Of a stretch of 64,000 bases of DNA, positions 7,614 to 16,311 are shown in pieces. The stretch is from assembly GCF_002288065.1 (NCBI RefSeq), contig NZ_CP016773.1:992001-1056000 (forward strand), given 5' to 3'. Numbering within the stretch: position 1 is the first letter of the stretch; each line of letters starts with the position of its first letter. This stretch comes from Candidatus Planktophila sulfonica (GTDB taxonomy: Bacteria; Actinomycetota; Actinomycetes; Nanopelagicales; Nanopelagicaceae). The translations under genes and the position numbers were made by a program. A model generated the notes under the pieces. It saw only the letters and a list, made by a program, of their open reading frames with translations. It was not told where the DNA came from and made no database searches.

Positions 7614-9187
7614 ATTTGCCCACCCAGATTGCCCAAGCGCTCGGCAAGCGAGTCACCATTCGGCTTCGCGAAAGCGATGGAACTTTCCGTGATGTGGTTG
7701 GCGTTCTACAGAGTGAGACAACTCTGATTAATCGACGCGGCGAAAGCGTCTCCTTTGATCCTGAAACGGCAGTCGCTTTTCGAGTAATTCCAGTCTTCAA
7801 TCGTCGCGATACTTCTGCAGGTTCGCTATCCATGTACGACACGATGTCGCGAGCCCTGAAGACGATTTCTAGTAGCGACGGTGCAGTACGAATTTACTGC
7901 TGCGGACCAACTGTCTATCGCGATGCCCACGTCGGAAATCTTCGCACTTTTTTGCTATCTGATCTCATCTCTCGAACGTTGCAGATGACTGGTCTTGAAG
8001 TAACTCTCGTTCAGAACATCACCGATGTCGGTCATATGGCAGATGACTTCTCCGAAGAAGACAAGATGCTGGCTGAATCTGAGAAGACGAAGGTTGACCC
8101 TTTTGAAATCGCTCGGACATTTGAAGCGCGCTTTCATTTAGATTTACAACGCCTCAATATTCAGGGTGCTGATTCTTATCCGCGAGCATCAGAGAAGATG
8201 CCTCAGATGATTGCTGCAATTGAGAAACTCATCGATCTTAACTACGCATATGTTGGCAGCGATGGTTCGGTCTACTTTGATGCAACATCATTTCCAACAT
8301 ATGGCGCTTTAAGTGGCAACAAGCTAGAGGCGCTCAAGCCAGGACATCGTTACGAATTTACCGATGAAGGCGGAAAGAGATTTCACGCTGATTGGGCGCT
8401 CTGGAAATTAGCAGGTGCGCGCACACAAATGATTTGGGATTCACCTTGGGGCGCAGGTTTTCCTGGCTGGCATATCGAGTGCAGTGCAATGTCCATCGAG
8501 CTTCTTGACGGTCATGTAGATCTTCATATCGGCGGTATTGATCTGCGCTTTCCTCACCACGAAAATGAGCGTGCCCAATCAGATTCACTCACTGGTGATG
8601 AAACTGTAGATACCTGGGTGCATGGCGAGCACTTGCTCTTTGAAGGTCGCAAGATGTCAAAAAGTGCTGGCAATGTCGTATTGCTACAGGATGTGATTGA
8701 TCGAGGACTAGATCCTCTTTCGCTTCGCTTTGCACTCCTCGAGAACCGTTATCGATCTCAAATGGATTTAAGTTGGGCGTCCCTTGAAGCAGCGCATTCA
8801 ACTCTTAAGCGTTGGCGGCAATTGCTTGCAGATTCAGGCAGTGGCGTTGAATTAAAGTTTGATCAAGAGATTAGCGATGCGTTTACAACTGACCTCGATA
8901 CTCCCCGCGCCATGCAGCGAATTCGTGCCATTGAAAAAGACTCGACAATTGGCGCACTCGATAAACGCGCTCTCTTCTTATTTGCCGATCAAGTACTTGG
9001 CTTAGAGCTCGACCGTGGTGTCGAAAGCAAAGAGCCGAGTGACGAGATCAAAGCCTTGCTTGCTGCTCGAATCACAGCACGAGCTGAAAAGAATTGGTCT
9101 TTAAGTGATTCGCTCCGAGATCAGCTTTCTGAAGCAGGACTTGAGATTAAAGATGGAGCAAACGGTCAAGAGTGGAGCTGGCGTTAG
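7610..9187 (+). CDS. cysS: SH3-like domain fused to divergent cysteinyl-tRNA synthetase
   Basis: 525 residues from ATG 7610. Residues 1-70 resemble the SH3-like domain found before the GNAT domain in Rv0428c-type acetyltransferases (LGKRVTIRLRESDG, then a basic strand and FDPETAVAFRVIP). From about residue 75 a class Ia synthetase follows: YCCGPTVY with a zinc Cys, HVGN as the HIGH motif, GWHIECSAMS and HHENERAQS with the other zinc ligands, and KMSKSAGN. It should charge tRNA-Cys. Where standard bacterial CysRS reads NITDIDDKI this one reads NITDVGHMADD followed by an acidic insertion, so it belongs to a divergent clade and may be a second copy. The internal ATG at 7832 would give CysRS alone but lacks a ribosome site. 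Confidence 0.82.
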   Translation: MNLPTQIAQALGKRVTIRLRESDGTFRDVVGVLQSETTLINRRGESVSFDPETAVAFRVIPVFNRRDTSAGSLSMYDTMSRALKTISSSDGAVRIYCCGPTVYRDAHVGNLRTFLLSDLISRTLQMTGLEVTLVQNITDVGHMADDFSEEDKMLAESEKTKVDPFEIARTFEARFHLDLQRLNIQGADSYPRASEKMPQMIAAIEKLIDLNYAYVGSDGSVYFDATSFPTYGALSGNKLEALKPGHRYEFTDEGGKRFHADWALWKLAGARTQMIWDSPWGAGFPGWHIECSAMSIELLDGHVDLHIGGIDLRFPHHENERAQSDSLTGDETVDTWVHGEHLLFEGRKMSKSAGNVVLLQDVIDRGLDPLSLRFALLENRYRSQMDLSWASLEAAHSTLKRWRQLLADSGSGVELKFDQEISDAFTTDLDTPRAMQRIRAIEKDSTIGALDKRALFLFADQVLGLELDRGVESKEPSDEIKALLAARITARAEKNWSLSDSLRDQLSEAGLEIKDGANGQEWSWR

Positions 9188-9499
9188 CTAAGGACGCCTA
9201 GCTACGGCAAAGATTCCTGCAATAAATCCAAGAGCTAAGAGCGCACTACCTGAGTTATCTCCCTGAATAAGTAGCTCGTTTCCTACTCCAAAAGATCCAG
9301 CTTTAGCGATGACTGCAAGCCAAGAGATGAGCGCAAAGAATTTATAAAGTCTCTTGCCTGTATAACGACCTACCCACCAAATTGCTAGGTGGCTTGCAAG
9401 GATGGCAACAATCGCACCTATTGGTGGAAGCGTTTGATGAATAAGCGTTGCGGAAAGCGCGGTTGCTACGCCGATGAAAATCGCATAAACGAAATTCAT
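9188..9499 (-). CDS. Small four-helix membrane protein beside mshB (possibly DUF6113)
   Basis: A 103-residue protein made almost entirely of hydrophobic segments (about 3-20, 27-44, 55-70 and 80-98) separated by short loops. No catalytic motif is visible. Its ATG overlaps the mshB stop (ATGA at 9496-9499). Small membrane proteins annotated DUF6113 commonly follow mshB in actinobacteria, so membership is plausible from position, but the sequence alone does not prove it. Function unknown. Confidence 0.7.
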   Translation of the reverse strand: MNFVYAIFIGVATALSATLIHQTLPPIGAIVAILASHLAIWWVGRYTGKRLYKFFALISWLAVIAKAGSFGVGNELLIQGDNSGSALLALGFIAGIFAVARRP

Positions 9500-10368
9500 C
9501 GAGTGATATCTACGCCCGCAAAGAGATCTTGCTCGTAGCCCTTGCTATCAAAAGGTTCGGTTTTCTCGCCCTTCACCAAGGTGTAATACTCATTGCCCCA
9601 CACCTGTAAACCCAAATTGTTCGAGAGCGCAAAAAATGGGCCATCGACTTCGATCTGTGTTGCATGTGCGCGCATTGCATCCATCTTCTGCTCGACATAT
9701 GCGTTTCCATCAACCATGGCATGAACGAATGAATCATCTTTAGCAAATGGAAGGTCTTCTGCCTTTTCGGCACCAAAGAAATCAGAACCGACTTCCTTCA
9801 TCGCATCAATGCCCTCTTGAATAACGGACCTTGGCATGACGTTCCAATAAATCTTCTCAATATCCCAATGTGACTTCTCTGATGCTCGCATGGCAACGCG
9901 ATGGGCTTGAATGTGATCTGGGTGGCCATATCCGCCAATTTCGTCATACGTGATCATCACATGAGGCTTAACCTCGTCAATGATTGCAACTAAATCATCT
10001 GAGGCTCTCTCAAGATCTGCCTGCCAGAAAACATCGGGGCGATTATTTGGTTCTGTACCCATCATTCCGCTGTCTCGATACTTTTTTGTATCGCCGCCAA
10101 GGAAACGGTGATCCGAAATTCCGAGCGCTTTCATAGCAACAGCTAGCTCTTGAACGCGATGATCGCCAAGTGAATCAGTTGCATGTGCAGCTAAATGTGC
10201 AAGATCGGGAACTAGGACTTCACCTTCTTCACCACGTGTACATGTAACCAGCGTGACTTCAGCGCCAAGAGCTGCATACAACGCCATAGTGCTTCCATTG
10301 TTAATAGTTTCGTCGTCGGGATGAGCATGCACGAGCAGCATGCGATAACCCTTGTAACTATTGAGCAT
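9496..10368 (-). CDS. mshB: Mycothiol biosynthesis deacetylase MshB
   Basis: 290 residues from the ATG at 10368, which overlaps the moeZ stop as TAATG; a longer in-frame start at 10407 lies well inside moeZ and is less likely. The zinc motif AHPDDE (15-20) and the second motif [12 protein letters not shown] mark the PIG-L/LmbE deacetylase family, and the C-terminal [19 protein letters not shown] matches MshB rather than the mycothiol conjugate amidase Mca. It removes the acetyl group from GlcNAc-inositol to give GlcN-inositol, the acceptor for cysteine in mycothiol synthesis. It implies that this organism makes mycothiol; the other msh genes are not in this window. Confidence 0.9.
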   Translation of the reverse strand: MLNSYKGYRMLLVHAHPDDETINNGSTMALYAALGAEVTLVTCTRGEEGEVLVPDLAHLAAHATDSLGDHRVQELAVAMKALGISDHRFLGGDTKKYRDSGMMGTEPNNRPDVFWQADLERASDDLVAIIDEVKPHVMITYDEIGGYGHPDHIQAHRVAMRASEKSHWDIEKIYWNVMPRSVIQEGIDAMKEVGSDFFGAEKAEDLPFAKDDSFVHAMVDGNAYVEQKMDAMRAHATQIEVDGPFFALSNNLGLQVWGNEYYTLVKGEKTEPFDSKGYEQDLFAGVDITR

Positions 10369-11549
10369 TAGTAGACCGGAAGAGATGTATCGATCTGCTT
10401 TGCCCATGCGATGACGCCACCAGAAACATGTGAAGCATCAGCAAAACCAGCGCTCTTAAGAATTGCAAGACACTCAGCTGAGCGAACGCCGCTCTTGCAG
10501 TGAAGAACGATTGGCTTATCTTGCGGAAGAGATGCGAGCACGCTTCCGTCGATAAATCCTTGCTTAGGAATTAAGTGCGCGGTTGGAATATTGACGATTT
10601 CGTACTCACTAGGTTCACGAACATCGATGAGATAGAAATCTTCTTTGCTATCAATCTTTGTCTTGAGCTCTTGAACGGTAATCGTTGAACCCGTGCTTGC
10701 TTCCTGTGCTGCATCTGAAAGTGTTCCGCAGAATGCTTCATAGTCAGGAAGAAGTGCGGTTTGAGTCGCATTTTCGCTGCAGAGTGGGCAGTTAGGATCT
10801 TTACGAACTTTGATCTTTCGGAATGTCATTTCAAGTGCGTCATAGACCATCAGTGAACCGATAAGTGGTTCGCCAACTCCGGTGAGAACCTTGATCGCTT
10901 CTGTTGTTTGGATTGATCCAATAGTTGCGCAGAGAACTCCAAGCACGCCACCTTCGGCGCAGCTTGGAACCATTCCTGGAGGTGGTGGTTCTGGATAGAG
11001 GCAGCGGTAGCAAGGACCGTACTCAGCCCAGAAAACGCTCGCCTGTCCATCGAAGCGATAAATCGAACCCCAGACATAAGGCTTCTTCAACAGCACGCAT
11101 GCATCGTTGACGAGGTAGCGAGTTGCAAAATTATCTGTTCCGTCGACGATGATGTCGTATTGAGAAAAGATCTCCATGACATTTGAATTATCGAGACGAG
11201 TTTCGTGCAAGACGACATTTACATATGGGTTAATCTCGGCAATTTTCTCTTTTGCGCTAAGCGCCTTGCTCTTTCCAATATCTGATTGGCCGTGAATGAT
11301 TTGGCGCTGCAAATTAGATTCATCGACGGTATCGAATTCAACGATTCCGAGAGTTCCGACTCCGGCTGCAGCAAGATACATAAGTGCTGGAGAGCCCAAT
11401 CCACCTGCTCCAACGCAGAGCACCTTTGCATTCATCAATCGCTGCTGGCCAGCCATTGCGACATCAGGAATGATCAAGTGGCGGCTATAGCGGCGCACTT
11501 CATCAACGGTGAGCACTGGGCCTGGCGCGACTAGTGGAGGCGTCTTCAT
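10368..11549 (-). CDS. moeZ: Adenylyltransferase/sulfurtransferase MoeZ
   Basis: 393 residues. The N-terminal ThiF/E1-like domain has [17 protein letters not shown] (about 47-63) for ATP and two CxxC pairs (CYRC, CPLC) that bind zinc. A C-terminal rhodanese domain holds the sulfur-carrying Cys in [12 protein letters not shown]. It adenylates and thiolates the C-termini of sulfur carrier proteins (MoaD, ThiS or CysO types) for molybdopterin, thiamin or cysteine synthesis; which partner is used here cannot be told. It overlaps mshB by one base. A CAGAAT box seven bases before the ATG resembles the leaderless pattern seen elsewhere but has C in the first position. Confidence 0.92.
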   Translation of the reverse strand: MKTPPLVAPGPVLTVDEVRRYSRHLIIPDVAMAGQQRLMNAKVLCVGAGGLGSPALMYLAAAGVGTLGIVEFDTVDESNLQRQIIHGQSDIGKSKALSAKEKIAEINPYVNVVLHETRLDNSNVMEIFSQYDIIVDGTDNFATRYLVNDACVLLKKPYVWGSIYRFDGQASVFWAEYGPCYRCLYPEPPPPGMVPSCAEGGVLGVLCATIGSIQTTEAIKVLTGVGEPLIGSLMVYDALEMTFRKIKVRKDPNCPLCSENATQTALLPDYEAFCGTLSDAAQEASTGSTITVQELKTKIDSKEDFYLIDVREPSEYEIVNIPTAHLIPKQGFIDGSVLASLPQDKPIVLHCKSGVRSAECLAILKSAGFADASHVSGGVIAWAKQIDTSLPVY

Positions 11550-11591
11550 GCTGGCAATTCTGCCTTACTGTGCCTTTCGTGGCGAATTCAG

Positions 11592-11597
11592 TACGAT
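11592..11597 (+). promoter_or_regulatory. -10 box TACGAT for tetR, leaderless
   Basis: TACGAT is followed by seven bases and the ATG at 11605. The in-frame ATG at 11596 overlaps the box and would be untranscribed. Confidence 0.55.
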
Positions 11598-11604
11598 GCG
11601 CGTA

Positions 11605-12240
11605 ATGAGTACTGAAACTGCTTCTGCAAACAATTCGCGTTCAGATAAATCGCGCCTTCCACGCGATGAACGTCGCGCAATTCTGCTCTCTGCCGCTCTC
11701 GAAGTTTTCACTGCTGCTGGCTATCACTCTGCTGCAATGGATGAAATCGCAGATCGAGCAAATGTCAGCAAGCCCGTTCTGTATCAGCACTTCCCTTCCA
11801 AGCTAGATCTCTATCTCGCTGTTCTCGATCTTCATATCGATTCACTTGTCTATGAAATTCAAAAGGCGATCTCTTCAACTCCTGATAACGAGCAGCGAGT
11901 ACATGTCACCATCGAGGCATACTTCAACTTTATTGAGAATGAAGGCGAAGCTTTCCGCCTTCTCTTTGAAAGCGATATGAGCGTCGAGCCACAAGTTCGC
12001 GAGAGACTCAACCGAATGACGTATGACTGTGCAGCCGCCGTTTCTGGAGTTATCTCAAATGACACAGGTCTTCCTAAGGAAGCGGCAATGATGCTCGGAG
12101 TCGGATTGATTGGTTATGTACAAGTAACTGCTCGCCACTGGCTCGAGCGTGATAGCAAACTCACTCGTCAGCAGGCCATGGAGCTCGTTGAGAACCTCAT
12201 GTGGCGTGGAATTTCTGGATTTCCCCGCACTGACTCTTAG
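11605..12240 (+). CDS. TetR/AcrR-family transcriptional regulator
   Basis: 211 residues from ATG 11605, chosen because the TACGAT-N7 promoter points to it; the longer frame from 11509 runs over the moeZ promoter and start. The N-terminal helix-turn-helix is clear: RRAILLSAALEVFTAAGYHS, then MDEIADRANVSKPVLYQHFPSKLDLY (about residues 25-75). The C-terminal ligand and dimer domain is all-helical. TetR genes at this position, divergent from moeZ and upstream of DUF3107 and a DEAD helicase, are common in actinobacteria. Its ligand and target genes cannot be told from sequence; the divergent moeZ promoter is an obvious candidate. Confidence 0.9.
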   Translation: MSTETASANNSRSDKSRLPRDERRAILLSAALEVFTAAGYHSAAMDEIADRANVSKPVLYQHFPSKLDLYLAVLDLHIDSLVYEIQKAISSTPDNEQRVHVTIEAYFNFIENEGEAFRLLFESDMSVEPQVRERLNRMTYDCAAAVSGVISNDTGLPKEAAMMLGVGLIGYVQVTARHWLERDSKLTRQQAMELVENLMWRGISGFPRTDS

Positions 12241-12244
12241 CGAA

Positions 12245-12250
12245 TAAGAT
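12245..12250 (+). promoter_or_regulatory. -10 box TAAGAT for DUF3107, leaderless
   Basis: TAAGAT is followed by six bases (AGGCGC) and the ATG at 12257, just after the tetR stop. Confidence 0.6.
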
Positions 12251-12256
12251 AGGCGC

Positions 12257-12508
12257 ATGAGTTCAAAGAAATCAGAAAAAGCATCAAAGGTTCGTATCTC
12301 CATCACCAACGTTGGAAGTGAACTCTCTTTTGATTGTCCTTCGACTCCGGCTGAGATCAAGAGCGCAGTAACTGCAGCTCTCACAGCGCAGACCCCACTC
12401 TCTCTTCAAGATATTCAGGGACACGAGATCATCGTCCCTGCGGACAAGATCGGTTACGTCGAAATCGGCGAGCCAGCTGAGCGCCGCGTCGGTTTCGGCG
12501 TTGTGTAA
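12257..12508 (+). CDS. DUF3107 family small protein
   Basis: 83 residues. After a Lys/Ser-rich start, VRISITNVGSELSFDC and the C-terminal VPADKIGYVEIGEPAERRVG are the conserved DUF3107 features: an ATP-binding-like small beta/alpha protein whose function is not established. It is conserved in actinobacteria between a TetR gene and a DEAD-box helicase, as here. The helicase start codon follows its TAA immediately, so the two are co-transcribed. Confidence 0.88.
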   Translation: MSSKKSEKASKVRISITNVGSELSFDCPSTPAEIKSAVTAALTAQTPLSLQDIQGHEIIVPADKIGYVEIGEPAERRVGFGVV

Positions 12509-13885
12509 GTGAGCCTGACTTTCGCAGACCTTCCTCTTCGTAAGGAAACAATTGCAGCTCTCGCAGAGCACGGATTTACTTCACCATTTCCAATTCAAGA
12601 GATGGTTATGCCTATCGCACTCGCTGATGGCGATGTCATTGGTCAAGCCAAGACCGGAACCGGCAAGACACTTGCTTTCGGTATTCCTGTTATTGAACGC
12701 GTTATCGCACCTAATGATTCTGATTGGGCCGGGCTTCCTAATCAAGGTAAGCCACAAGTATTAATCGTTGTTCCAACTCGCGAACTCTGCGTGCAGGTTA
12801 CAAAAGATATTGAAGAGCTCTCATTTAATCGCGGTATTCGTACATTGGCTGTCTATGGTGGGCGCGCATTTGAACCTCAGATTGAAGCACTTAATAACGG
12901 AGTTGAAATTGTTGTTGGAACTCCAGGTCGCCTCCTAGATCTCTATCGCCAAGGACAGCTCACACTGAAATTTGTATCCCGCGTTGTACTTGATGAAGCA
13001 GATGAAATGCTCGATCTCGGCTTCTTGCCAGATGTAGAGAAGATCTTTACAAGCACTCCTGCACGTCAACAGACAATGCTTTTCTCAGCAACCATGCCTG
13101 GCGACATAATCGCTCTCGCACGTCGCTTTATGAATCAGCCAGTACATATCCGCACTCAAGATAATGAAGATGAGGGCGCAGTTGTTTCACGCATCGAACA
13201 ACATGTAGTCCGCGCTCACGCAATGGATAAGATTGAAATGCTTGCTCGTATCTTGCAGGCTAATGGTCGCGGACCAACAATTGTTTTCTGCCGCACAAAG
13301 CGCACAGCGCAAAAGACTTCAGATGACCTCATTGAGCGCGGTTTCCGTGCAGCGACAATTCACGGTGATCTCGGTCAATCTGCTCGCGAAAAAGCGCTCA
13401 ATGACTTTAAGGCAGGAAAATCAGATGTTCTGATTGCAACCGATGTTGCAGCTCGCGGTATCGATATCGATGGAATTACTCACGTTATTAACTACCAATG
13501 CCCTGAAGATGAGAAGACTTACGTGCACCGCATCGGTCGTACTGCTCGCGCTGGCGCGCACGGAATTGCAGTCACTTTCGTCGACTGGGATGAACTTGCA
13601 CGTTGGAAGATGATTGATACAGCGCTCGTTCTCGGACTCCCAGAACCGGTTGAAACGTATTCATCTTCAGAGCACCTCTACGAAATGCTCAACATTCCAG
13701 CGGGCTCTAATGGTCGTATGGTCAAAGCGCGCGCTCCTCAGGCAGAGAAGCCCAAGTCTGATAGAACACAGTCTGACCGTTCTGCATCTGATCGCCCAAA
13801 GCGCGAGAAGAGTCCAGAAGTTAAGAAGCCTGCAGCAGAACGTGTGAAGCGCGAACGCACTCGCACAAAACGTATCTCTGAATAA
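12509..13885 (+). CDS. DEAD-box ATP-dependent RNA helicase
   Basis: 458 residues, GTG start directly after the DUF3107 stop. The motifs run in order: Q motif FPIQ, motif I AKTGTGKT (about 50-57), PTRELC, TPGRLLD, motif II DEAD, motif III SAT, then in the second RecA-like domain IVFCRTKR, VLIATDVAARGIDI and HRIGRTAR. The C-terminal tail (from about 410) is rich in Lys, Arg, Ser and Asp and is probably disordered and RNA-binding. The layout fits RhlE/DeaD-type helicases that unwind structured RNA during ribosome assembly or mRNA decay, often in the cold. Confidence 0.93.
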   Translation: MSLTFADLPLRKETIAALAEHGFTSPFPIQEMVMPIALADGDVIGQAKTGTGKTLAFGIPVIERVIAPNDSDWAGLPNQGKPQVLIVVPTRELCVQVTKDIEELSFNRGIRTLAVYGGRAFEPQIEALNNGVEIVVGTPGRLLDLYRQGQLTLKFVSRVVLDEADEMLDLGFLPDVEKIFTSTPARQQTMLFSATMPGDIIALARRFMNQPVHIRTQDNEDEGAVVSRIEQHVVRAHAMDKIEMLARILQANGRGPTIVFCRTKRTAQKTSDDLIERGFRAATIHGDLGQSAREKALNDFKAGKSDVLIATDVAARGIDIDGITHVINYQCPEDEKTYVHRIGRTARAGAHGIAVTFVDWDELARWKMIDTALVLGLPEPVETYSSSEHLYEMLNIPAGSNGRMVKARAPQAEKPKSDRTQSDRSASDRPKREKSPEVKKPAAERVKRERTRTKRISE

Positions 13886-13908
13886 TTAACTCTACAGATT
13901 GAGTTTAG

Positions 13909-14520
13909 TTAAGCAGCCGCAAAAGCTTTAATTGCATTTGCGAGCATCTGTACAGCAATTGCTGCCAGCAAGAGTCCGGCAATACTTGCAAGAAGCGTGA
14001 CGCCTGAATCCTTAATTAAACCAACAATCTTTGTTGATGCCATCAATACGGTGCCGATAATCAAGTGAACAGCCAAGATGGCGATTACGAGTCCGATAAT
14101 CTGAGTTGTTGTATCTGCCTTCTGCACATAAATCATTGTGGCAACAATGGCACCAGGGCCTGCAAGGAGCGGTGTGCCCAGCGGAACCATTCCGATGTTA
14201 TCGCTCGAATTTTCTGTGCCGGTGTTCTTATTTCCGGTAAGCAGTTGAAGAGCCACATAGAGCAGCAAAAGCCCGCCAGCTGCCTGTAAGGCTTCGATTG
14301 ATACATTCATATACTCCAAGATCAATTGCCCAAAGAGTGCGAATGTGGCGATAACGAAGAGTGAAACACCTGCTGCCTGCCATGCAAGGCGTACTCGCTC
14401 GCGCGGAGTTTTATCTCCGACTAGCCCTAAGAAGATTGGTGTTGCGCCCGGTGGATCCATAATGACAAAAAGGGTGACAAAAGCTTGAGTAGCAAAGGTA
14501 ACTGCTCCTAGTGAATTCAT
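13909..14520 (-). CDS. MarC family membrane protein (UPF0056)
   Basis: 203 residues with about six transmembrane helices. The FVIMDPPGATPIFLGL segment near the start and GPGAIVATMIYV in the middle are typical MarC features. The family has no agreed function; the old link to multiple antibiotic resistance was not upheld. It ends the DMT-PHP-MarC operon; its ATG overlaps the PHP stop (ATGA). Confidence 0.88.
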   Translation of the reverse strand: MNSLGAVTFATQAFVTLFVIMDPPGATPIFLGLVGDKTPRERVRLAWQAAGVSLFVIATFALFGQLILEYMNVSIEALQAAGGLLLLYVALQLLTGNKNTGTENSSDNIGMVPLGTPLLAGPGAIVATMIYVQKADTTTQIIGLVIAILAVHLIIGTVLMASTKIVGLIKDSGVTLLASIAGLLLAAIAVQMLANAIKAFAAA

Positions 14521-15362
14521 TTCTTAACAACCCTTCGTGCATTAGCAAGTGACTCTAACTGTTCCCATTGTGCCTGATGTGTGGTGTTTTCCGCTAAACC
14601 ATTTAATTTTCCAGTGCCGTGATAATCACTTGAGCCAGTAGTAACTAAGGAAAGTTCGCGTGCGATGGCAATCAGGGTTTCTTGCTCTTGCGCGTTCTGA
14701 TCTCTGTGGTGAACTTCAATTCCATTAAGTCCTGCAGCAACTAAATCTGCAAATGTGGATGCGGTGATGGTTTGGCCACGGCGAGAAGCAAATGGATGAG
14801 CGATGACTGCTACTCCCCCAGCTTTACGGATGGTTCGGATCGCATCCTCTGGTGTAGGCGCAGCGTGCGTTACATAGTATTTAGAATCATTGTTGAGTAA
14901 ATCTAAGAAAGCTTCATCGCGGCTAGCGACAACTCCGTTAGCAACTAAGGCATCGGCTAAATGAGGACGTCCAACTGTGGCGCCCTCAGGTGTTGCGCGA
15001 TAAACGTCATCGAGTGAGATATTGATTCCGTCTGCGCTCAAGAGCTCTACCATTTTGCGCATGCGAGGCAGGCGGGTATCTCGTGAATCTGCGAGCATCT
15101 GTTGCATTTCGCGATCTTCACCATCAAAGAGCAGGCCAAGCATATGAACGCTGATTCCATCTGTTGTGAGGCAGGAAACCTCTGCGCCTAAGACAAGTTC
15201 AATCTGAGGTTGAATCGCAGTAACTGCTTCCGCCCACCCTGCAGTCGAATCGTGATCTGTAATAGCTAGCGTTGTAATGCCTGCAGCTAGAGCCTTCTTC
15301 ACCAGAGAAAAAGGTGAATCTGTTCCATCGCTACAGGTGGTGTGGGTATGGAGATCAATCAT
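14517..15362 (-). CDS. PHP-domain phosphoesterase
   Basis: 281 residues. The metal-binding PHP signature is at the N-terminus (IDLHTHTTCSDG, then AITDHDST), with further ligands in GAEVSCLTTDGISVHMLG, VIAHPFASRR and SSDYHG. This single-domain layout resembles the TrpH/YciV/RNase AM group that acts on nucleoside 3',5'-bisphosphates or 5'-ends of short RNAs. The precise substrate cannot be fixed. It is coupled by ATGA overlaps to the transporter upstream and MarC downstream. Confidence 0.88.
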   Translation of the reverse strand: MIDLHTHTTCSDGTDSPFSLVKKALAAGITTLAITDHDSTAGWAEAVTAIQPQIELVLGAEVSCLTTDGISVHMLGLLFDGEDREMQQMLADSRDTRLPRMRKMVELLSADGINISLDDVYRATPEGATVGRPHLADALVANGVVASRDEAFLDLLNNDSKYYVTHAAPTPEDAIRTIRKAGGVAVIAHPFASRRGQTITASTFADLVAAGLNGIEVHHRDQNAQEQETLIAIARELSLVTTGSSDYHGTGKLNGLAENTTHQAQWEQLESLANARRVVKK

Positions 15363-16270
15363 TCGTCCACCACCACACTTTCAGGACGAGTGCGCAGGAC
15401 TACCAAAATACATCCTCCAAGAATGAGAATAACTCCCGGAATAATCATGAGCGTTGGTTGCTTTCCAATATCAAATGCCATGGCAAGAATTGCAGCCACT
15501 GGAACTTCAAAGAAGACAATCATTGATACAACTGCGGGTGAGACGCGCTTCAAGGTGATATTAAACATCGTATGTCCAAGAATCTGCGCACCCAGAATGA
15601 GCCCAATAAGAACCCACCACTCTTTTGCAACAAAGCCGAATATTGGATATCCAGAAAGTAGTGCCATAGGGAGTGCCGTCATTGCGCAAACAAAGTAGCA
15701 AATAGTTGTGTAAGAAGTTGTCGCAAGTGTTTGCTGTGCGCGTGAACCAATCAACATGTACGCAGCGGCAAGAGCACCGGAGATGAGCGCAGCGAGATCT
15801 CCCATAAATGAACGACGATCGAGTTGTAGATCAATACCTGTAACGAGAAGTACGCCGCTAAAACTGATCAACATTCCAAACCAAGCTTTAGTCGGAATAT
15901 GTCCACCCGTGAGCTTTACAAAGAATGCAGCAAAGATTGGTTGAGTAGCAACGATGGCAGTTCCGGCAGTAACGCTTGTCATGCGCATCGAGAGGAAGAA
16001 CCCAACAAAGTGCACAGCAAGGACGACGCCAGCCAAAACCGCCCACTTCGCGCCAGTGCGATCGAGTTTATGTCGAAGCGCAAAGGGCAGAGTCATTAGC
16101 GATCCGCCGAGATTGCGCCAGAAAATTAAGGTCGGGACAGGCATGGTGCTTAGTGCAATGAGCGGTCCTGAAGATCCAATGCCAAATATTCCGATAATGA
16201 GGCGGATGAGGTCAGGTCGTGCGGGCAGTTCAGTGTGATTATGAACCGTTGCTCTCTGGACCTCAGACAT
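15359..16270 (-). CDS. EamA/DMT-family transporter
   Basis: 303 residues with about ten transmembrane helices in two EamA halves. Characteristic segments are SSGPLIALSTMPVPTLIFWR in the first half and ISGALAAAYMLIGSRAQ at the start of the second. The family exports metabolites such as amino acids; the substrate is unknown. First gene of a three-gene operon with a leaderless promoter. Confidence 0.85.
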   Translation of the reverse strand: MSEVQRATVHNHTELPARPDLIRLIIGIFGIGSSGPLIALSTMPVPTLIFWRNLGGSLMTLPFALRHKLDRTGAKWAVLAGVVLAVHFVGFFLSMRMTSVTAGTAIVATQPIFAAFFVKLTGGHIPTKAWFGMLISFSGVLLVTGIDLQLDRRSFMGDLAALISGALAAAYMLIGSRAQQTLATTSYTTICYFVCAMTALPMALLSGYPIFGFVAKEWWVLIGLILGAQILGHTMFNITLKRVSPAVVSMIVFFEVPVAAILAMAFDIGKQPTLMIIPGVILILGGCILVVLRTRPESVVVDE

Positions 16271-16276
16271 AAGGCA

Positions 16277-16282
16277 AACCTA
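16277..16282 (-). promoter_or_regulatory. -10 box TAGGTT for the DMT-PHP-marC operon, leaderless
   Basis: TAGGTT is followed by six bases (TGCCTT) and the ATG at 16270. Confidence 0.6.
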
Positions 16283-16299
16283 GTCGATACCCCAGCCGT

Positions 16300-16305
16300 T
16301 ACTCT
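16300..16305 (+). promoter_or_regulatory. -10 box TACTCT for the MgtE-like gene, leaderless
   Basis: TACTCT is followed by six bases (TATCCC) and the ATG at 16312. The two divergent leaderless start sites are 42 bp apart. Confidence 0.6.
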
Positions 16306-16311
16306 TATCCC

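Noticed and set aside
11509-11604. Longer TetR start at 11509
   Set aside because: The added residues run through the divergent moeZ start; a TACGAT-N7 promoter points to ATG 11605.
13886-13908. Bidirectional terminator between the DEAD helicase and marC
   Set aside because: Only short AT-rich complementary pieces (TTAACTC, GAGTTTAGTTAA) with a weak stem; not convincing.
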